A DNA stretch of 64,000 nucleotides from Lysobacter_C sp966210725 (GCA_966210725.1 CBIHLN010000002.1:13932-77931), one strand, 5' to 3'. Positions 52,801-60,561 are shown, numbered from the stretch's first letter. The notes: generated by a model from the letters alone, not told the origin. A program made the numbers and translations.

Positions 52801-53052
52801 GTGGCCGCCGCGGCCGCCCCGTCGGGCTGGTCGTGCCTGCGCATCGCCGGGGCCACGTTCCGCGCCGAGTGCAGCAGCGACGCGGCCATGCCGGCCGGCA
52901 CGCGCTGGTTCGCCTTCGCGCTGGTGGTGCCGGGCGCGCCGAGCCGGGGCGAGGCGTGGGTGTTCGAGGCCTCCGTGGCATCGGCCACGCCCGACCCGGT
53001 GCCCGGCAACAACGCCGATACCCTGCAGGCGCCGGCCCGCGGCCGGCGCTGA
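49807..53052 (+). CDS. Large secreted nuclease (ExeM/NucH-like) with lamin-tail domain
   Basis: A 1,081-residue exported protein. Signal peptide to about residue 28 (GTAAAQ). Lamin-tail domain residues 28-160 (VVSQVYGGGGNSGATLRSDF, IELRNTG). OB-fold region about 213-330 (VTAVRFNNGFFLQSATDDGN). Endonuclease/exonuclease/phosphatase domain about 440-815, with NNHLRS, GDFNAFEV and SSDHDPV. Two DUF11-type beta repeats at the C-terminus (TFDARVSNAGPGDA, FLVPVTNSGPDAA). This order matches ExeM-type extracellular DNases that act on biofilm or environmental DNA. No C-terminal GlyGly-type anchor is seen, so it is likely released. Confidence 0.88.
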   Translation: MNRTTGRLAAWALVLCTGWGAGGTAAAQVVVSQVYGGGGNSGATLRSDFIELRNTGPAAVSLDGWSVQYASSTGASWQRTPLAGSIAPGGYYLVKQADGAGGTVDLPSPDATGTIAMAATNGKVALVSGGGALSGACPLDAATLVDFVGFGASANCFEGAGATPTLSNTTAALRNGDGSVDTDDNAADFTRGTPDPRNSGAEPPPPPEPPLPLSIAQIQGDGLASPYEGRTVVTEGVVTAVRFNNGFFLQSATDDGNPATSDGVFVFTGSAPPAAAAVGSRVRVTATVEEYVPSSDVNQLAITELVDPAIELLASGVALPAPVELAAAELGPDALPGTLERLEGMRVSVAESVVVAPSGGSIDENDARAFSDGVFHVVLPGVARPFREAGIAVMDRALATLPADKDPPRFDTNPERLMVRSRGQVGAAPLSVDVDATVAGLLGVLDYFAGTWALLPDVATPPTVAGGRLPAAVNDADYDQATIAGFNLLRLFDEVADGNGAVTLTPEALDRRLAKASAAICDYLKTPDILGVVEVENLRVLQLLAERLAATCPSAPAYVPYLEPGNDVGGINVGFLVNARDAGDGRPRVEVLGVTQFGKDTTIANPDGSSSVLNDRPPLALRAVVHDGRGGAYPVTVINNHLRSLNGIDDVSPGSSGWATTSERVRVKRGAQAAYLAGLVEQMQLDDPTAHIVLVGDFNAFEVNDGYVDVMGIIRGDEAAPNRVLTYVDSPLTSLLVDGSQLIADNDERYSYVFAGNAQTLDHVLVNEAVIDGVAGLAVEHARINADFGVDNFDDAGIALRSSDHDPVRLSIRVPAFAAADLAVTVGADVEAARAGEPVTFDARVSNAGPGDAAFASVAFVFDAAVAPTLTAVAAGWTCAAPVQDDATTTVTCTTPSMAAGAEAAFALRATMPETAGLAPLTLAVATQSTTRDPANADNRARVAVARTTAADLSVRIVGSATQLRRGAVATFLVPVTNSGPDAAVQPRLVIEGNVDPRVAAAAAPSGWSCLRIAGATFRAECSSDAAMPAGTRWFAFALVVPGAPSRGEAWVFEASVASATPDPVPGNNADTLQAPARGRR

Positions 53053-53073
53053 TCCGGCAACGGGGGCCACATG

Positions 53074-53103
53074 GGGGCGCGGCGCACGCCGCGCCCCTTT
53101 CAT
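53074..53103 (+). terminator. Intrinsic terminator after the secreted nuclease gene
   Basis: A 10-bp GC stem (GGGGCGCGGC / GCCGCGCCCC) with a 4-nt loop, followed by TTTCAT, 22 bp after the stop. Confidence 0.85.
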
Positions 53104-53220
53104 TTGAGGCGGGGCACCCACCAGCACACCGTGGGGCAAAAGGCTTGCCGCGTCGCGCAACGGACGGCTACGGCGCTGTGGTTATCATCGACCGGTCCTG
53201 TGTTCGAGGAATCCCCCGCG

Positions 53221-54294
53221 ATGACCATCGCTGCGAAGTTCGAGATCGAGTACCTGCAATACCTCGGCCCCGACGGAACACCCGTCGGCCCGCTGCCCGA
53301 GGCCTTCAAGGACGCCAAGGCCCTGCTGCCCCTGTTCAAGCAGATGCTGTTCGTGCGCACCTTCGACACCAAGGCCATTGCCCTGCAGCGCACCGGCAAG
53401 CTCGGCACCTACGCTGCGTGCCTGGGCCACGAGGCCACCCACGTCGGCATCGGCGCCTCGATGCAACCCGATGACGTGTTCGCCCCCAGCTACCGCGAGT
53501 ACGGCGCGCAGTTCATGCGCGGGGTCAAGCCGCGCGAGGTCCTGCTGTACTGGGGCGGCGACGAGCGCGGCAACGACTTCTCCGGCCCGAAGCACGACTA
53601 CCCCTGGTGCGTGCCGATCGCCACCCAGTGCCTGCACGCCGCCGGCGCGGCGCTGGCCTTCAAGCTGCGCGGCGAGAAGCGCGTGGCGGTGACCTGCTGC
53701 GGCGATGGCGGCAGCTCCAAGACCGACACGTACGCCGCGATCAACTCGGCCGGCGCGTACGCGCTGCCGTTCGTGCAATGCATCATCAACAACGGCTGGG
53801 CGATCTCGGTGCCGCGCAAGTCGCAGACCGGCGCGCCCACGCTGGCGCAGAAGGGCCTGGCCGGCGGACTGCACTGCCTGCAGGTGGACGGCAACGACCT
53901 GATCGCCGTGCTGGAAGGCATGCGCCGCGCCATGGAGCGCGCACGCAACGGCGAAGGCGGCAGCGTGATCGAGTTCATGACCTACCGCCTGCACGACCAC
54001 ACCACCGCCGACGACGCCCGCCGCTACCGCGACGAGGCCGAGGTCAAGGCCGCGTGGGAACGCGACCCGGTCACCCGCCTGCGCACGTACCTCACCGCCC
54101 AGAAGCTCTGGGACGAGGCGCAGGAAAAGGCCTGGGCCGAGGAATGCGGCGCGAAGGTGGACGTGGAGATCAACGCGTACCTGGAGACGCCGGTGCAGCC
54201 GGTCGAGGCGATGTTCGATTACCTCTATGCCGACCCGCCGCCGGACCTGCTGGCCCAGCGCGAGCAGGCGATCGCACGGGAGGGCCGCTCGTGA
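53221..54294 (+). CDS. 2-oxoacid dehydrogenase E1 component, alpha subunit (pyruvate/branched-chain type)
   Basis: A 357-residue ThDP-dependent E1 alpha. The ThDP motif begins CCGDGGSSKTDTYAAINSAG and ends CIINNGWAISVP. YREYGAQFMRGVKPREVLLY and TYRLHDHTTADDARRYR are typical of the heterotetrameric E1 family. Whether the substrate is pyruvate or branched-chain 2-oxoacids cannot be settled from motifs. It is the first gene of E1 alpha-E1 beta-E2; no E3 gene is adjacent. Confidence 0.88.
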   Translation: MTIAAKFEIEYLQYLGPDGTPVGPLPEAFKDAKALLPLFKQMLFVRTFDTKAIALQRTGKLGTYAACLGHEATHVGIGASMQPDDVFAPSYREYGAQFMRGVKPREVLLYWGGDERGNDFSGPKHDYPWCVPIATQCLHAAGAALAFKLRGEKRVAVTCCGDGGSSKTDTYAAINSAGAYALPFVQCIINNGWAISVPRKSQTGAPTLAQKGLAGGLHCLQVDGNDLIAVLEGMRRAMERARNGEGGSVIEFMTYRLHDHTTADDARRYRDEAEVKAAWERDPVTRLRTYLTAQKLWDEAQEKAWAEECGAKVDVEINAYLETPVQPVEAMFDYLYADPPPDLLAQREQAIAREGRS

Positions 54295-55325
54295 ACAAGG
54301 CCGCGACCGACAGGAAGACACAGGGCAAGGGCGAGGCCAAGGCGCCCGCCGCCATCACCCTGATCGAGGCCATCACGCAGGCGCTGGCTTACGAGATGCG
54401 CAATGACGACACCGTGCTGGTGCTGGGCGAGGACGTGGGGGTCAACGGCGGCGTGTTCCGCGCCACCGCCGGCCTGCAGGCCGAGTTCGGCGATTCGCGC
54501 GTACTGGACACGCCGCTGGACGAGACCACCATCGCCGGCCTGACCGTCGGCCTCGCCAGCCAGGGCATGAAGCCGGTGGCCGAGGCGCAGTTCGACGGCT
54601 TCATGTACCCGATGGTGGACCACATCATCTGCCACGCCGCGCGCTTCCGGTATCGCACCCGCGGCCGCCTGACCTGCCCGATGGTGCTGCGCGTGCCCTG
54701 GGGCGGTGGCATCCGGGCGCCGGAGCACCACAGCGAGGCCAACGAATCGATCTTCACCAACGTGCCCGGCCTGCGCGTGGTCATGCCGTCCTCGCCGGCC
54801 CGTGCCTACGGCCTGCTGCTGGCGTCCATCCGCGAGCCGGACCCGGTGATCTTCTTCGAGCCCAAGCGCATCTACCGGCAGTACAAGGAGCTGGTGCCCG
54901 ACGACGGCGAGGCGCTGCCGCTGGACGTGTGCTACGTGCTGCGCGACGGCACCGACGTGACCCTGGTCAGCTGGGGCGCGCAGGTGAAGGAGGCGCTGGA
55001 AGCCGCCGAGGCGCTGGAGGACGACGGCATCAGCGCCGAAGTCATCGACGTCGCCACGCTGCGGCCGCTGGACTTCGACACCATCGCCGAGTCCGTCAGC
55101 CGAACGGGGCGTTGCGTGATCGTGCACGAGGCGCCCAAGACTGCCGGCTTCGGCGCGGAGATCGCCGCGCGCCTGGCCGAGGAGTCGATGTACGACCTGC
55201 TCGCACCGGTCGAGCGCGTCACCGGCTACGACACCCACATCCCGCTGTTCCGCCTGGAGATGAAGTACCTGCCCAGCGTCGAACGCATCGTCGAGGCCGC
55301 CAAGCGCACGCTGGCGGCCGGCTGA
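54291..55325 (+). CDS. 2-oxoacid dehydrogenase E1 component, beta subunit
   Basis: A 344-residue E1 beta: ALAYEMRNDDTVLVLGEDVG, VLDTPLDETTIAGLTVGLAS, RVPWGGGIRAPEHHSEANES, the C-terminal transketolase fold DVTLVSWGAQVKEALEAAE and CVIVHEAPKTAGFGAEIAA. GTG 54291 overlaps the E1 alpha stop (GTGA). A Lys-rich N-terminal stretch of 20 residues precedes the fold. Confidence 0.9.
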   Translation: MNKAATDRKTQGKGEAKAPAAITLIEAITQALAYEMRNDDTVLVLGEDVGVNGGVFRATAGLQAEFGDSRVLDTPLDETTIAGLTVGLASQGMKPVAEAQFDGFMYPMVDHIICHAARFRYRTRGRLTCPMVLRVPWGGGIRAPEHHSEANESIFTNVPGLRVVMPSSPARAYGLLLASIREPDPVIFFEPKRIYRQYKELVPDDGEALPLDVCYVLRDGTDVTLVSWGAQVKEALEAAEALEDDGISAEVIDVATLRPLDFDTIAESVSRTGRCVIVHEAPKTAGFGAEIAARLAEESMYDLLAPVERVTGYDTHIPLFRLEMKYLPSVERIVEAAKRTLAAG

Positions 55326-55351
55326 CGGACCGCACCACAGGAGATTGCCGC

Positions 55352-56818
55352 GTGAGTGACACCAAGAAGTTCATGCTCCCCGACCTGGGCGAAGGCCTGC
55401 CCGACGCGACCATCGTCGAGTGGGCGGTGAAGGTCGGCGACACCATCCGCCTGGATGACAACCTCGTCTCGATGGAAACCGCCAAGGCCGTGGTCGACGT
55501 GCCGTCGCCGTTCTCCGGCAAGGTGCTGAAGCTGGCCGGCGAGCCGGGCGACATCATCGAGACCGGCGCGGTGCTGGCCGAGTTCGAGATCGACCCGTCG
55601 ATGCCGCAGCGCGCCGCGGGCCAGGACACCGGCCACCACCACGGCGGCACCAAGAAGGCCGGCAAGGGCGGCCACGGCGTCGGCAGCCAGGACCCGGCAC
55701 CGGACGACCGCGTCGTTGCCTCCGACGAGGGCGGCGCGATCGAGCACGAAGATGAGCCGGCCGCCAAGGGCGAGGCCCGGGCCGACAGCGGCACCGTGGT
55801 CGGCGCGATGCAGAGCTCCGATGCCGTGCGCAGCGAGCAGGCGTCGAGCGCCGGCGGCGTCAAGGCGATGCCGGCGGTGCGCGCAATGGCGCGCAAGCTC
55901 AAGGTGGACCTTTCGCGCGTGCGTGCGACCGGTGCCGACGGCGCGGTGACGATGGCCGACGTGAAGCAGGCGGCTTCGGATCCCAATGCTTTGCTCCCCT
56001 CTCCCGCCGGGAGAGGGGCTGGGGGTGAGGGTGCGGCGCAGGCACGTCACTCGCAGTCCCGCACCGAACCCTCATCCGCCCTGCGGGCACCTTCTCCCGA
56101 GGGGAGAAGGGAAGAAAGCCGCAGCACCCTGTCGCAGTCCGGCAAGCCGATGCGCACCCAGCCGCCGGGCGTCGCCGCCAGCGGCCAGCCCGAGCCGCTC
56201 AAGGGCGTGCGTCGCAACATGGCGCGGGTCATGGCCGATGCCCACAGCAAGGTCGTCCCGACCACCCTGTGCGACGACGCCGACCTGCATGCCTGGATCG
56301 GCAAGCAGGACATCACCGCGCGCCTGGTGCGCGCCATCGTCACCGCCTGCCGGGAAGTGCCGGCGCTCAACGCGTGGTTCGACGGCGACAAGCTGGTGCG
56401 CACGATGCACCCGCATGTCGACCTGGGGATCGCGGTGGACACCGACGACGGCCTGTTCGTGCCGGCACTGCGCAATGCCGACATGCTCGACGCCCGCGGC
56501 CTGCGCGAGGGCATCAACCGCCTGCGCACGCAGGTGATGGACCGCAGCATCCCGGCCTCGGAGCTGTCGGGCTACACCATCTCACTGTCGAACTTCGGCA
56601 TGTTCGCCGGCCGCTACGCCACCCCGGTGGTGGTGCCGCCGTGCGTGGCGATCGTCGGCGCCGGCAAGCTGTCGCACGACGTGGTCGCGGTGATCGGCGG
56701 CATCGAAGTGCACCGTCGCATGCCGATCTCGCTGACCTTCGACCACCGCGCCTGCACGGGCGGCGAGGCCGCGCGATTCCTCAAGGCGCTGTTGGACGAC
56801 CTGGCCGCGCCGCAGTAA
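55352..56818 (+). CDS. 2-oxoacid dehydrogenase E2 component (dihydrolipoamide acyltransferase) with repeat-derived insert
   Basis: A 488-residue E2. Lipoyl domain residues 1-80 (Lys45 in SMETAKAVVDV carries lipoate), a His/Gly/Lys linker, a peripheral subunit-binding domain at about 172-208 (MPAVRAMARKLKVDLSRVRA), a second linker, and a catalytic domain from about 285. The second linker contains LPSPAGRGAGGEG and APSPEGRREE, encoded by family-2 palindromic repeats in frame. The catalytic motif reads FDHRACTGG, where the family normally has HxxxDG, so the Asp is Thr. GTG 55352 has CAGGAG 8 nt upstream. Confidence 0.9.
   Translation: MSDTKKFMLPDLGEGLPDATIVEWAVKVGDTIRLDDNLVSMETAKAVVDVPSPFSGKVLKLAGEPGDIIETGAVLAEFEIDPSMPQRAAGQDTGHHHGGTKKAGKGGHGVGSQDPAPDDRVVASDEGGAIEHEDEPAAKGEARADSGTVVGAMQSSDAVRSEQASSAGGVKAMPAVRAMARKLKVDLSRVRATGADGAVTMADVKQAASDPNALLPSPAGRGAGGEGAAQARHSQSRTEPSSALRAPSPEGRREESRSTLSQSGKPMRTQPPGVAASGQPEPLKGVRRNMARVMADAHSKVVPTTLCDDADLHAWIGKQDITARLVRAIVTACREVPALNAWFDGDKLVRTMHPHVDLGIAVDTDDGLFVPALRNADMLDARGLREGINRLRTQVMDRSIPASELSGYTISLSNFGMFAGRYATPVVVPPCVAIVGAGKLSHDVVAVIGGIEVHRRMPISLTFDHRACTGGEAARFLKALLDDLAAPQ
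55994..56111. repeat. Family-2 repeat pair inside the E2 coding sequence
   Basis: A direct copy at 55994-56036 (CTCCCCTCTCCCGCCGGGAG, then AGGGGCTGGGGGTGAGGGTG) and an inverted, longer variant at 56064-56111 (CCGAACCCTCATCCGCCC, then CCTTCTCCCGAGGGGAGAAGG with one residue more, split here). Both keep the E2 frame open. Confidence 0.9.
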
Positions 56819-56896
56819 CCGGCGGCCCCCCCTTCGCCCGCCGGAGGGGAGGCGCGCCGACGTCCGAGCGCGTCACCGAAGTGCACCGGAGGTCCC

Positions 56897-57292
56897 ATGC
56901 CCCACCGCAGCCGCCTCGCCGGTTTCATCATCGACTGCCACACCGACGACCTCGGCGCCGCCGCGGACTTCTGGTCGCAGGCGCTGGGATGCACCGTCGC
57001 CGACCGCAACGCCGGCGCGCCGGGCGGGGCGCAGTACCAGCAGTTTGGCGACACCCCGGGCGACCTGCACATCGAAGTGCAGCAGGTCGACCACCCCTCG
57101 CGCGTCCACCTGGACATCGAGGCCGACGACATCGAGGCCGAGGTGGCGCGGCTGGCCGCGCTGGGCGCACGCGAACACTCGCGCCCGCCGCACGGCCGCT
57201 GGGTGGTGATGGAGGCCCCCACCGGCCAGCGCTTCTGCGTGGTGCGCATGCGCGAGGACAGCGGCCGACCCGCGCCGCGCACCTGGGGCTGA
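56897..57292 (+). CDS. VOC-superfamily (glyoxalase-like) protein
   Basis: A 131-residue vicinal-oxygen-chelate protein (FIIDCHTDDLGAAADFWSQA, HIEVQQVDHPSRVHLDIEAD, PTGQRFCVVRM), two beta-alpha-beta-beta-beta units with likely metal ligands in HLDIE and FCVVR. The substrate is unknown. CGGAGG precedes ATG 56897. It is 78 bp after E2 and may be read through from it. Confidence 0.82.
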   Translation: MPHRSRLAGFIIDCHTDDLGAAADFWSQALGCTVADRNAGAPGGAQYQQFGDTPGDLHIEVQQVDHPSRVHLDIEADDIEAEVARLAALGAREHSRPPHGRWVVMEAPTGQRFCVVRMREDSGRPAPRTWG

Positions 57293-57299
57293 CGTTCCC

Positions 57300-57481
57300 T
57301 GCAGGAGCGGCTTCAGCCGCGATCGAAACTCGATTCCCTTCGAAACCCGGGCTGGATGTAGGAGAGACATGGGTCGCGAACGCAGCCTCGGCCGGGCGGG
57401 AGGTCGCGACTCACGCCGCTCCTACAACGGACCCGATTGGCACGCGGCCCGAATTCATCGCGGCTGAAGCCGCTCCTACAG
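57300..57481. repeat. Family-1 composite palindromic element, copy 5 (a-b-b'-a')
   Basis: Unit a is at 57300-57324, a degenerate b at 57357-57381 (GTAGGAGAGACATGGGTCGC), inverted b' at 57401-57427 and inverted a' at 57456-57481. It lies between the 3' ends of two convergent genes. Confidence 0.9.
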
Positions 57482-57503
57482 GGGGCCAAGGCGCCGAAGC
57501 GCT

Positions 57504-58607
57504 TCAGCCCACCTGCGGCGTATCGTCGACAACGACCCGATCGCGGCCGGCCGCCTTGGCCCGGTACAACGCCTGGTCGGCGCGCTCGAACACCGCCTCG
57601 GGCTCGTCACGCCCCGGCTCGCCGCCCGCGATGCCGATCGACACGGTCAACGGGAACGGCAGCGCAACGCCCGCCACCTGCTGGCGCACGCGCCCGGCCA
57701 CCTCGGCGGCATTCGCCAGGCGCGTCTGCGGCAGGATGACGAGGATCTCCTCACCGCCAAAGCGCACGGCGACGTCGCCCTCGCGGATGGAGGCGGCCAC
57801 GCTGTCGGCGACCGCACGCAGAGCGCGGTCGCCCAGCAGGTGGCCGTGGCGGTCGTTGACCTGCTTGAAGTGGTCCACATCGATCAGCATCAGGCTGTAG
57901 GGGCCAGCGTCCAGGCGGGCCAGCGCGTCGGGGTTTTCGCGCAGTTGGCCCAGCGCGGCGCGGTTGAGCAGTCCGGTCAACGGGTCATGCGCGGCGCTGT
58001 GCTTGAGACGCTCGTGACGCCGCTCCAGGTCGTCCCGGGAGGCCTGCAGCTGGCGCGTCGCCGCCTCCCGTTCGGCCAGCAGGCGGCCCAGCTGGCGCGT
58101 GTAGCGCCGCAGTTCGAACAGGTGCTGGGTCTGCCTTGCCAGCAGCTGTAACGCCTGTCGCTGGTCGGCCGAAAGCTGGCGTGGCTCGACATCCAGTACG
58201 TTGAGCGTGCCCAGCGCATGGCCGTCGGGACTGCACAGCGGCATACCCGCGTAGAAACGCACGGGCCGGCCGTCGATGGCGTAGCCCAGATGGGCGAACC
58301 GCGCATCCGCACCGACATCCTCGACGACGAGCAGGTGCCGCGGCGTGCGGATCGCAACGTCGCACAGCGCCTCCGCGCGCGGGGTCTGCGTGACCCGGAT
58401 GCCGAGCGCGGCCTTGAACCACTGGCGGTCGTGGTCGACGAGGGAAATGGTCGCCGCCGGCACCGCGCACAGGGCGACCGCAAGCCGGACGATGTCGTCA
58501 TAGGCCTGCTCGGGCGGCGTGTCGAGCAACTCGTAGGCCGCCAGCGCGGCCAGCCGGCGCATGTCCTCGATCGGATCGTCCCAGCGCGGGGGTGTGGACC
58601 GGCTCAT
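57504..58607 (-). CDS. GAF-GGDEF diguanylate cyclase
   Basis: A 367-residue soluble protein. GAF domain residues about 25-165 (DIVRLAVALCAVPAATISLV, MPLCSPDGHALGTLNVLD), a coiled-coil linker (LLAEREAATRQLQASRDDLE), and a GGDEF domain about 205-365 (AAHDPLTGLLNRAALGQL, DVDHFKQVNDRHGHLLGDRA). The active-site motif reads GGEEI instead of GGEEF. A REGD sequence five residues upstream is an RxxD inhibitory site. It probably makes c-di-GMP, which would feed Clp if that works as in Xanthomonas. Confidence 0.88.
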   Translation of the reverse strand: MSRSTPPRWDDPIEDMRRLAALAAYELLDTPPEQAYDDIVRLAVALCAVPAATISLVDHDRQWFKAALGIRVTQTPRAEALCDVAIRTPRHLLVVEDVGADARFAHLGYAIDGRPVRFYAGMPLCSPDGHALGTLNVLDVEPRQLSADQRQALQLLARQTQHLFELRRYTRQLGRLLAEREAATRQLQASRDDLERRHERLKHSAAHDPLTGLLNRAALGQLRENPDALARLDAGPYSLMLIDVDHFKQVNDRHGHLLGDRALRAVADSVAASIREGDVAVRFGGEEILVILPQTRLANAAEVAGRVRQQVAGVALPFPLTVSIGIAGGEPGRDEPEAVFERADQALYRAKAAGRDRVVVDDTPQVG

Positions 58608-58697
58608 CGGTTCAGCCTCCTGGCGCCGCCAGCGTAGCCGGCTTTGACAACGGCGGACGTGACGGGGTCGACGGCCGGCCGCCGTCCCGACGCGCGG

Positions 58698-59012
58698 TCA
58701 GCCGCGGCGCGCGCCCAGCCAGCGCATCCGCACGAGGAACGCCAGCGTCAGCACCGCCAGGAAGACGCCGTAGCCGAGCGCGGTCGCCAGCACCTGCTTC
58801 CACATGCCCCCGTAGGTCGGGTCGGCGTTGTGGTACGACCACCAGATGCTCGCCAGGAATGCGATGAGCGAGAGCAGCAGCGACACGGCGTCGAACGCCC
58901 TGCGCGCCGCGTTGCGCGGCTGGCGCGGGAACACCCAGAACAGCACGCCGAGAATGGCGAACCACGGCAGGAACAGGATCAGCGAGAGGTTGAGCTCGAC
59001 GAGGGGATTCAT
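58698..59012 (-). CDS. Small membrane protein of unknown function
   Basis: A 104-residue protein with three hydrophobic helices (LNLSLILFLPWFAILGVLFW, FDAVSLLLSLIAFLASIWWS, ALGYGVFLAVLTLAFLVRM) and a basic C-terminus (RWLGARRG). No family recognised with confidence. Confidence 0.75.
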   Translation of the reverse strand: MNPLVELNLSLILFLPWFAILGVLFWVFPRQPRNAARRAFDAVSLLLSLIAFLASIWWSYHNADPTYGGMWKQVLATALGYGVFLAVLTLAFLVRMRWLGARRG

Positions 59013-59088
59013 GGGCTCGGGCTATTCCGGATGTGGCGTGGGGCGGCAATGCTCTTGTGAACGTGGCCGGGACACACCCCGCTGCTTG

Positions 59089-59216
59089 TCGTCGTTCCCG
59101 CGAAGGCGGGAATCCAAGGACGTGGCTTGTCGCTTTCACTCTACGCAATTGCAGATATCGGAACTGCGAGATGCCGAAGCCGACGTCCTTGGATTCCCGC
59201 CTTCGACGGAATGACA
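59089..59216. repeat. Family-3 repeat, inverted pair
   Basis: GTTCCCGCGAAGGCGGGAAT plus CCAAGGACG at 59089-59122, and its inverse at 59184-59216 (CGTCCTTGGATTCCCGCC, then TTCGACGGAATGACA). The 61-bp centre shows no gene. The pair could fold into a long hairpin between the small membrane protein and trpS. Confidence 0.88.
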
Positions 59217-59265
59217 GAGCCTTCTTCTGACTCCGCCGTCGTGTGCCGTCCGTTCGTGCGACCGG

Positions 59266-60561
59266 TTACAGGTCGCCTGCGCGCATAGCCCGCATGACTT
59301 CGATCACCTCGGAAGCATCGACCCCGTTCTCAAGGTCAAAGTGTGCAGCCAGCGCTTGGTCACCATCCCGCACGACCGCATCCACCTGCGCATTGGCAAC
59401 GGCCGGACTTTCGGCACCGCGACTGGTGGCAAGTGTGTCCTTGCCCACGACAAGCTTGATGTGGAAACGACCGTCGCGTTCCCGGTACAGCTTCAATTGC
59501 TGTACTTCGCCTTTCTTGCGGGCGCCCTTCGCACCGGCATCCGAAACCGCGACCGACAGGTCGCGCAGCCCCACGGCCTCGCGCAGTGCCTTCAGAGCCG
59601 GTGTCGCATGCCGCTCGCGCAGGCGTGCCGCGCCATCGCGCAGCGTGGCCTCGATGTCGCCCGGACGCGCCATCAGCGCCTCGTACTTCTCCCGCAGCGG
59701 CGCGACCTCGGCGTCGATCCGCTCGAACAGCGCCTGCTTCGCGTCGCCCCAGGCGATCCCGTTGGCGAAGGCGGCACGCATGGTGCCGGTTTCGGCCTCG
59801 CTGGCGAACGCCCGATAGAGCTGGAAGACGTTGGAGGTGTCCGCGTCCTTGGCCTCGCCCGGCGCACTGGAATCGGTGACGATCGAGAAGATCAGCTTGC
59901 GCAGCTGCTCGCGCGGCGCGAACAGCGGGATCGTGTTGTCGTAGCTCTTGCTCATCTTGCGGCCGTCCAAGCCGGGCAGCGTGGCCACCTGCGCCTCGAT
60001 GACCGCCTCAGGCAGCGTGAAATGCTCGCCATACAGGTGGTTGAAGCGCTGGCCGAAGTCGCGCGCCATCTCGATGTGCTGCACCTGGTCACGGCCCACC
60101 GGCACCTTGTGCGCGTTGAACAGCAGGATGTCGGCGGCCATCAGCACCGGGTACATGAACAGCCCCGCGGTCACGCCCGCATCGGGGTCCTCGCCGGCCT
60201 CGGTGTTGCGGTCAACGGCCGCCTTGTAGGCGTGCGCACGGTTGAGCAGGCCCTTGCCCGCCACGCACGTCAGCAGCCAGGTCAGCTCGGGGATCTCGGG
60301 GATGTCGGACTGGCGGTAGAACCAGACCCTGTCGGGCTCCAGCCCGCACGCCAGCCACGTCGCGGCGATCTCCAGGGTGGAGCGCTGCACGCGTGCCGGG
60401 TCGCTGACCTTGATCAGCGCGTGGTAGTCGGCCAGGAAGAAGAAGCTCTCCACGCCGGGCGCGGCGCTGGCGGTGATCGCCGGGCGGACTGCGCCGACGT
60501 AGTTGCCCAGGTGGGGCGTGCCGGAAGTGGTGATACCGGTGAGGACACGGGTGGACTGCAT
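59266..60561 (-). CDS. trpS: Tryptophanyl-tRNA synthetase with C-terminal extension
   Basis: A 431-residue class-I aminoacyl-tRNA synthetase. HIGH-type motif TSGTPHLGNYVGA (residues 12-24), LTCVAGKGLLNRAHAYKAAV, PVGRDQVQHIEMARD and the KMSKS loop in DGRKMSKSYDNTI. The E. coli enzyme is 334 residues; about 90 extra residues here form a separate C-terminal part (GEVQQLKLYRERDGRFHIKL, ALAAHFDLENGVDASEVIEV). ATG 60561 gives the family N-terminus MQSTRVLTGITT. Confidence 0.93.
   Translation of the reverse strand: MQSTRVLTGITTSGTPHLGNYVGAVRPAITASAAPGVESFFFLADYHALIKVSDPARVQRSTLEIAATWLACGLEPDRVWFYRQSDIPEIPELTWLLTCVAGKGLLNRAHAYKAAVDRNTEAGEDPDAGVTAGLFMYPVLMAADILLFNAHKVPVGRDQVQHIEMARDFGQRFNHLYGEHFTLPEAVIEAQVATLPGLDGRKMSKSYDNTIPLFAPREQLRKLIFSIVTDSSAPGEAKDADTSNVFQLYRAFASEAETGTMRAAFANGIAWGDAKQALFERIDAEVAPLREKYEALMARPGDIEATLRDGAARLRERHATPALKALREAVGLRDLSVAVSDAGAKGARKKGEVQQLKLYRERDGRFHIKLVVGKDTLATSRGAESPAVANAQVDAVVRDGDQALAAHFDLENGVDASEVIEVMRAMRAGDL

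Noticed and set aside
49345..53160. A 1,271-codon open frame on the minus strand
   Set aside because: It lies opposite the secreted nuclease, whose domains are clear. The minus frame is Arg/His/Gly-rich without motifs and is a GC-codon shadow.
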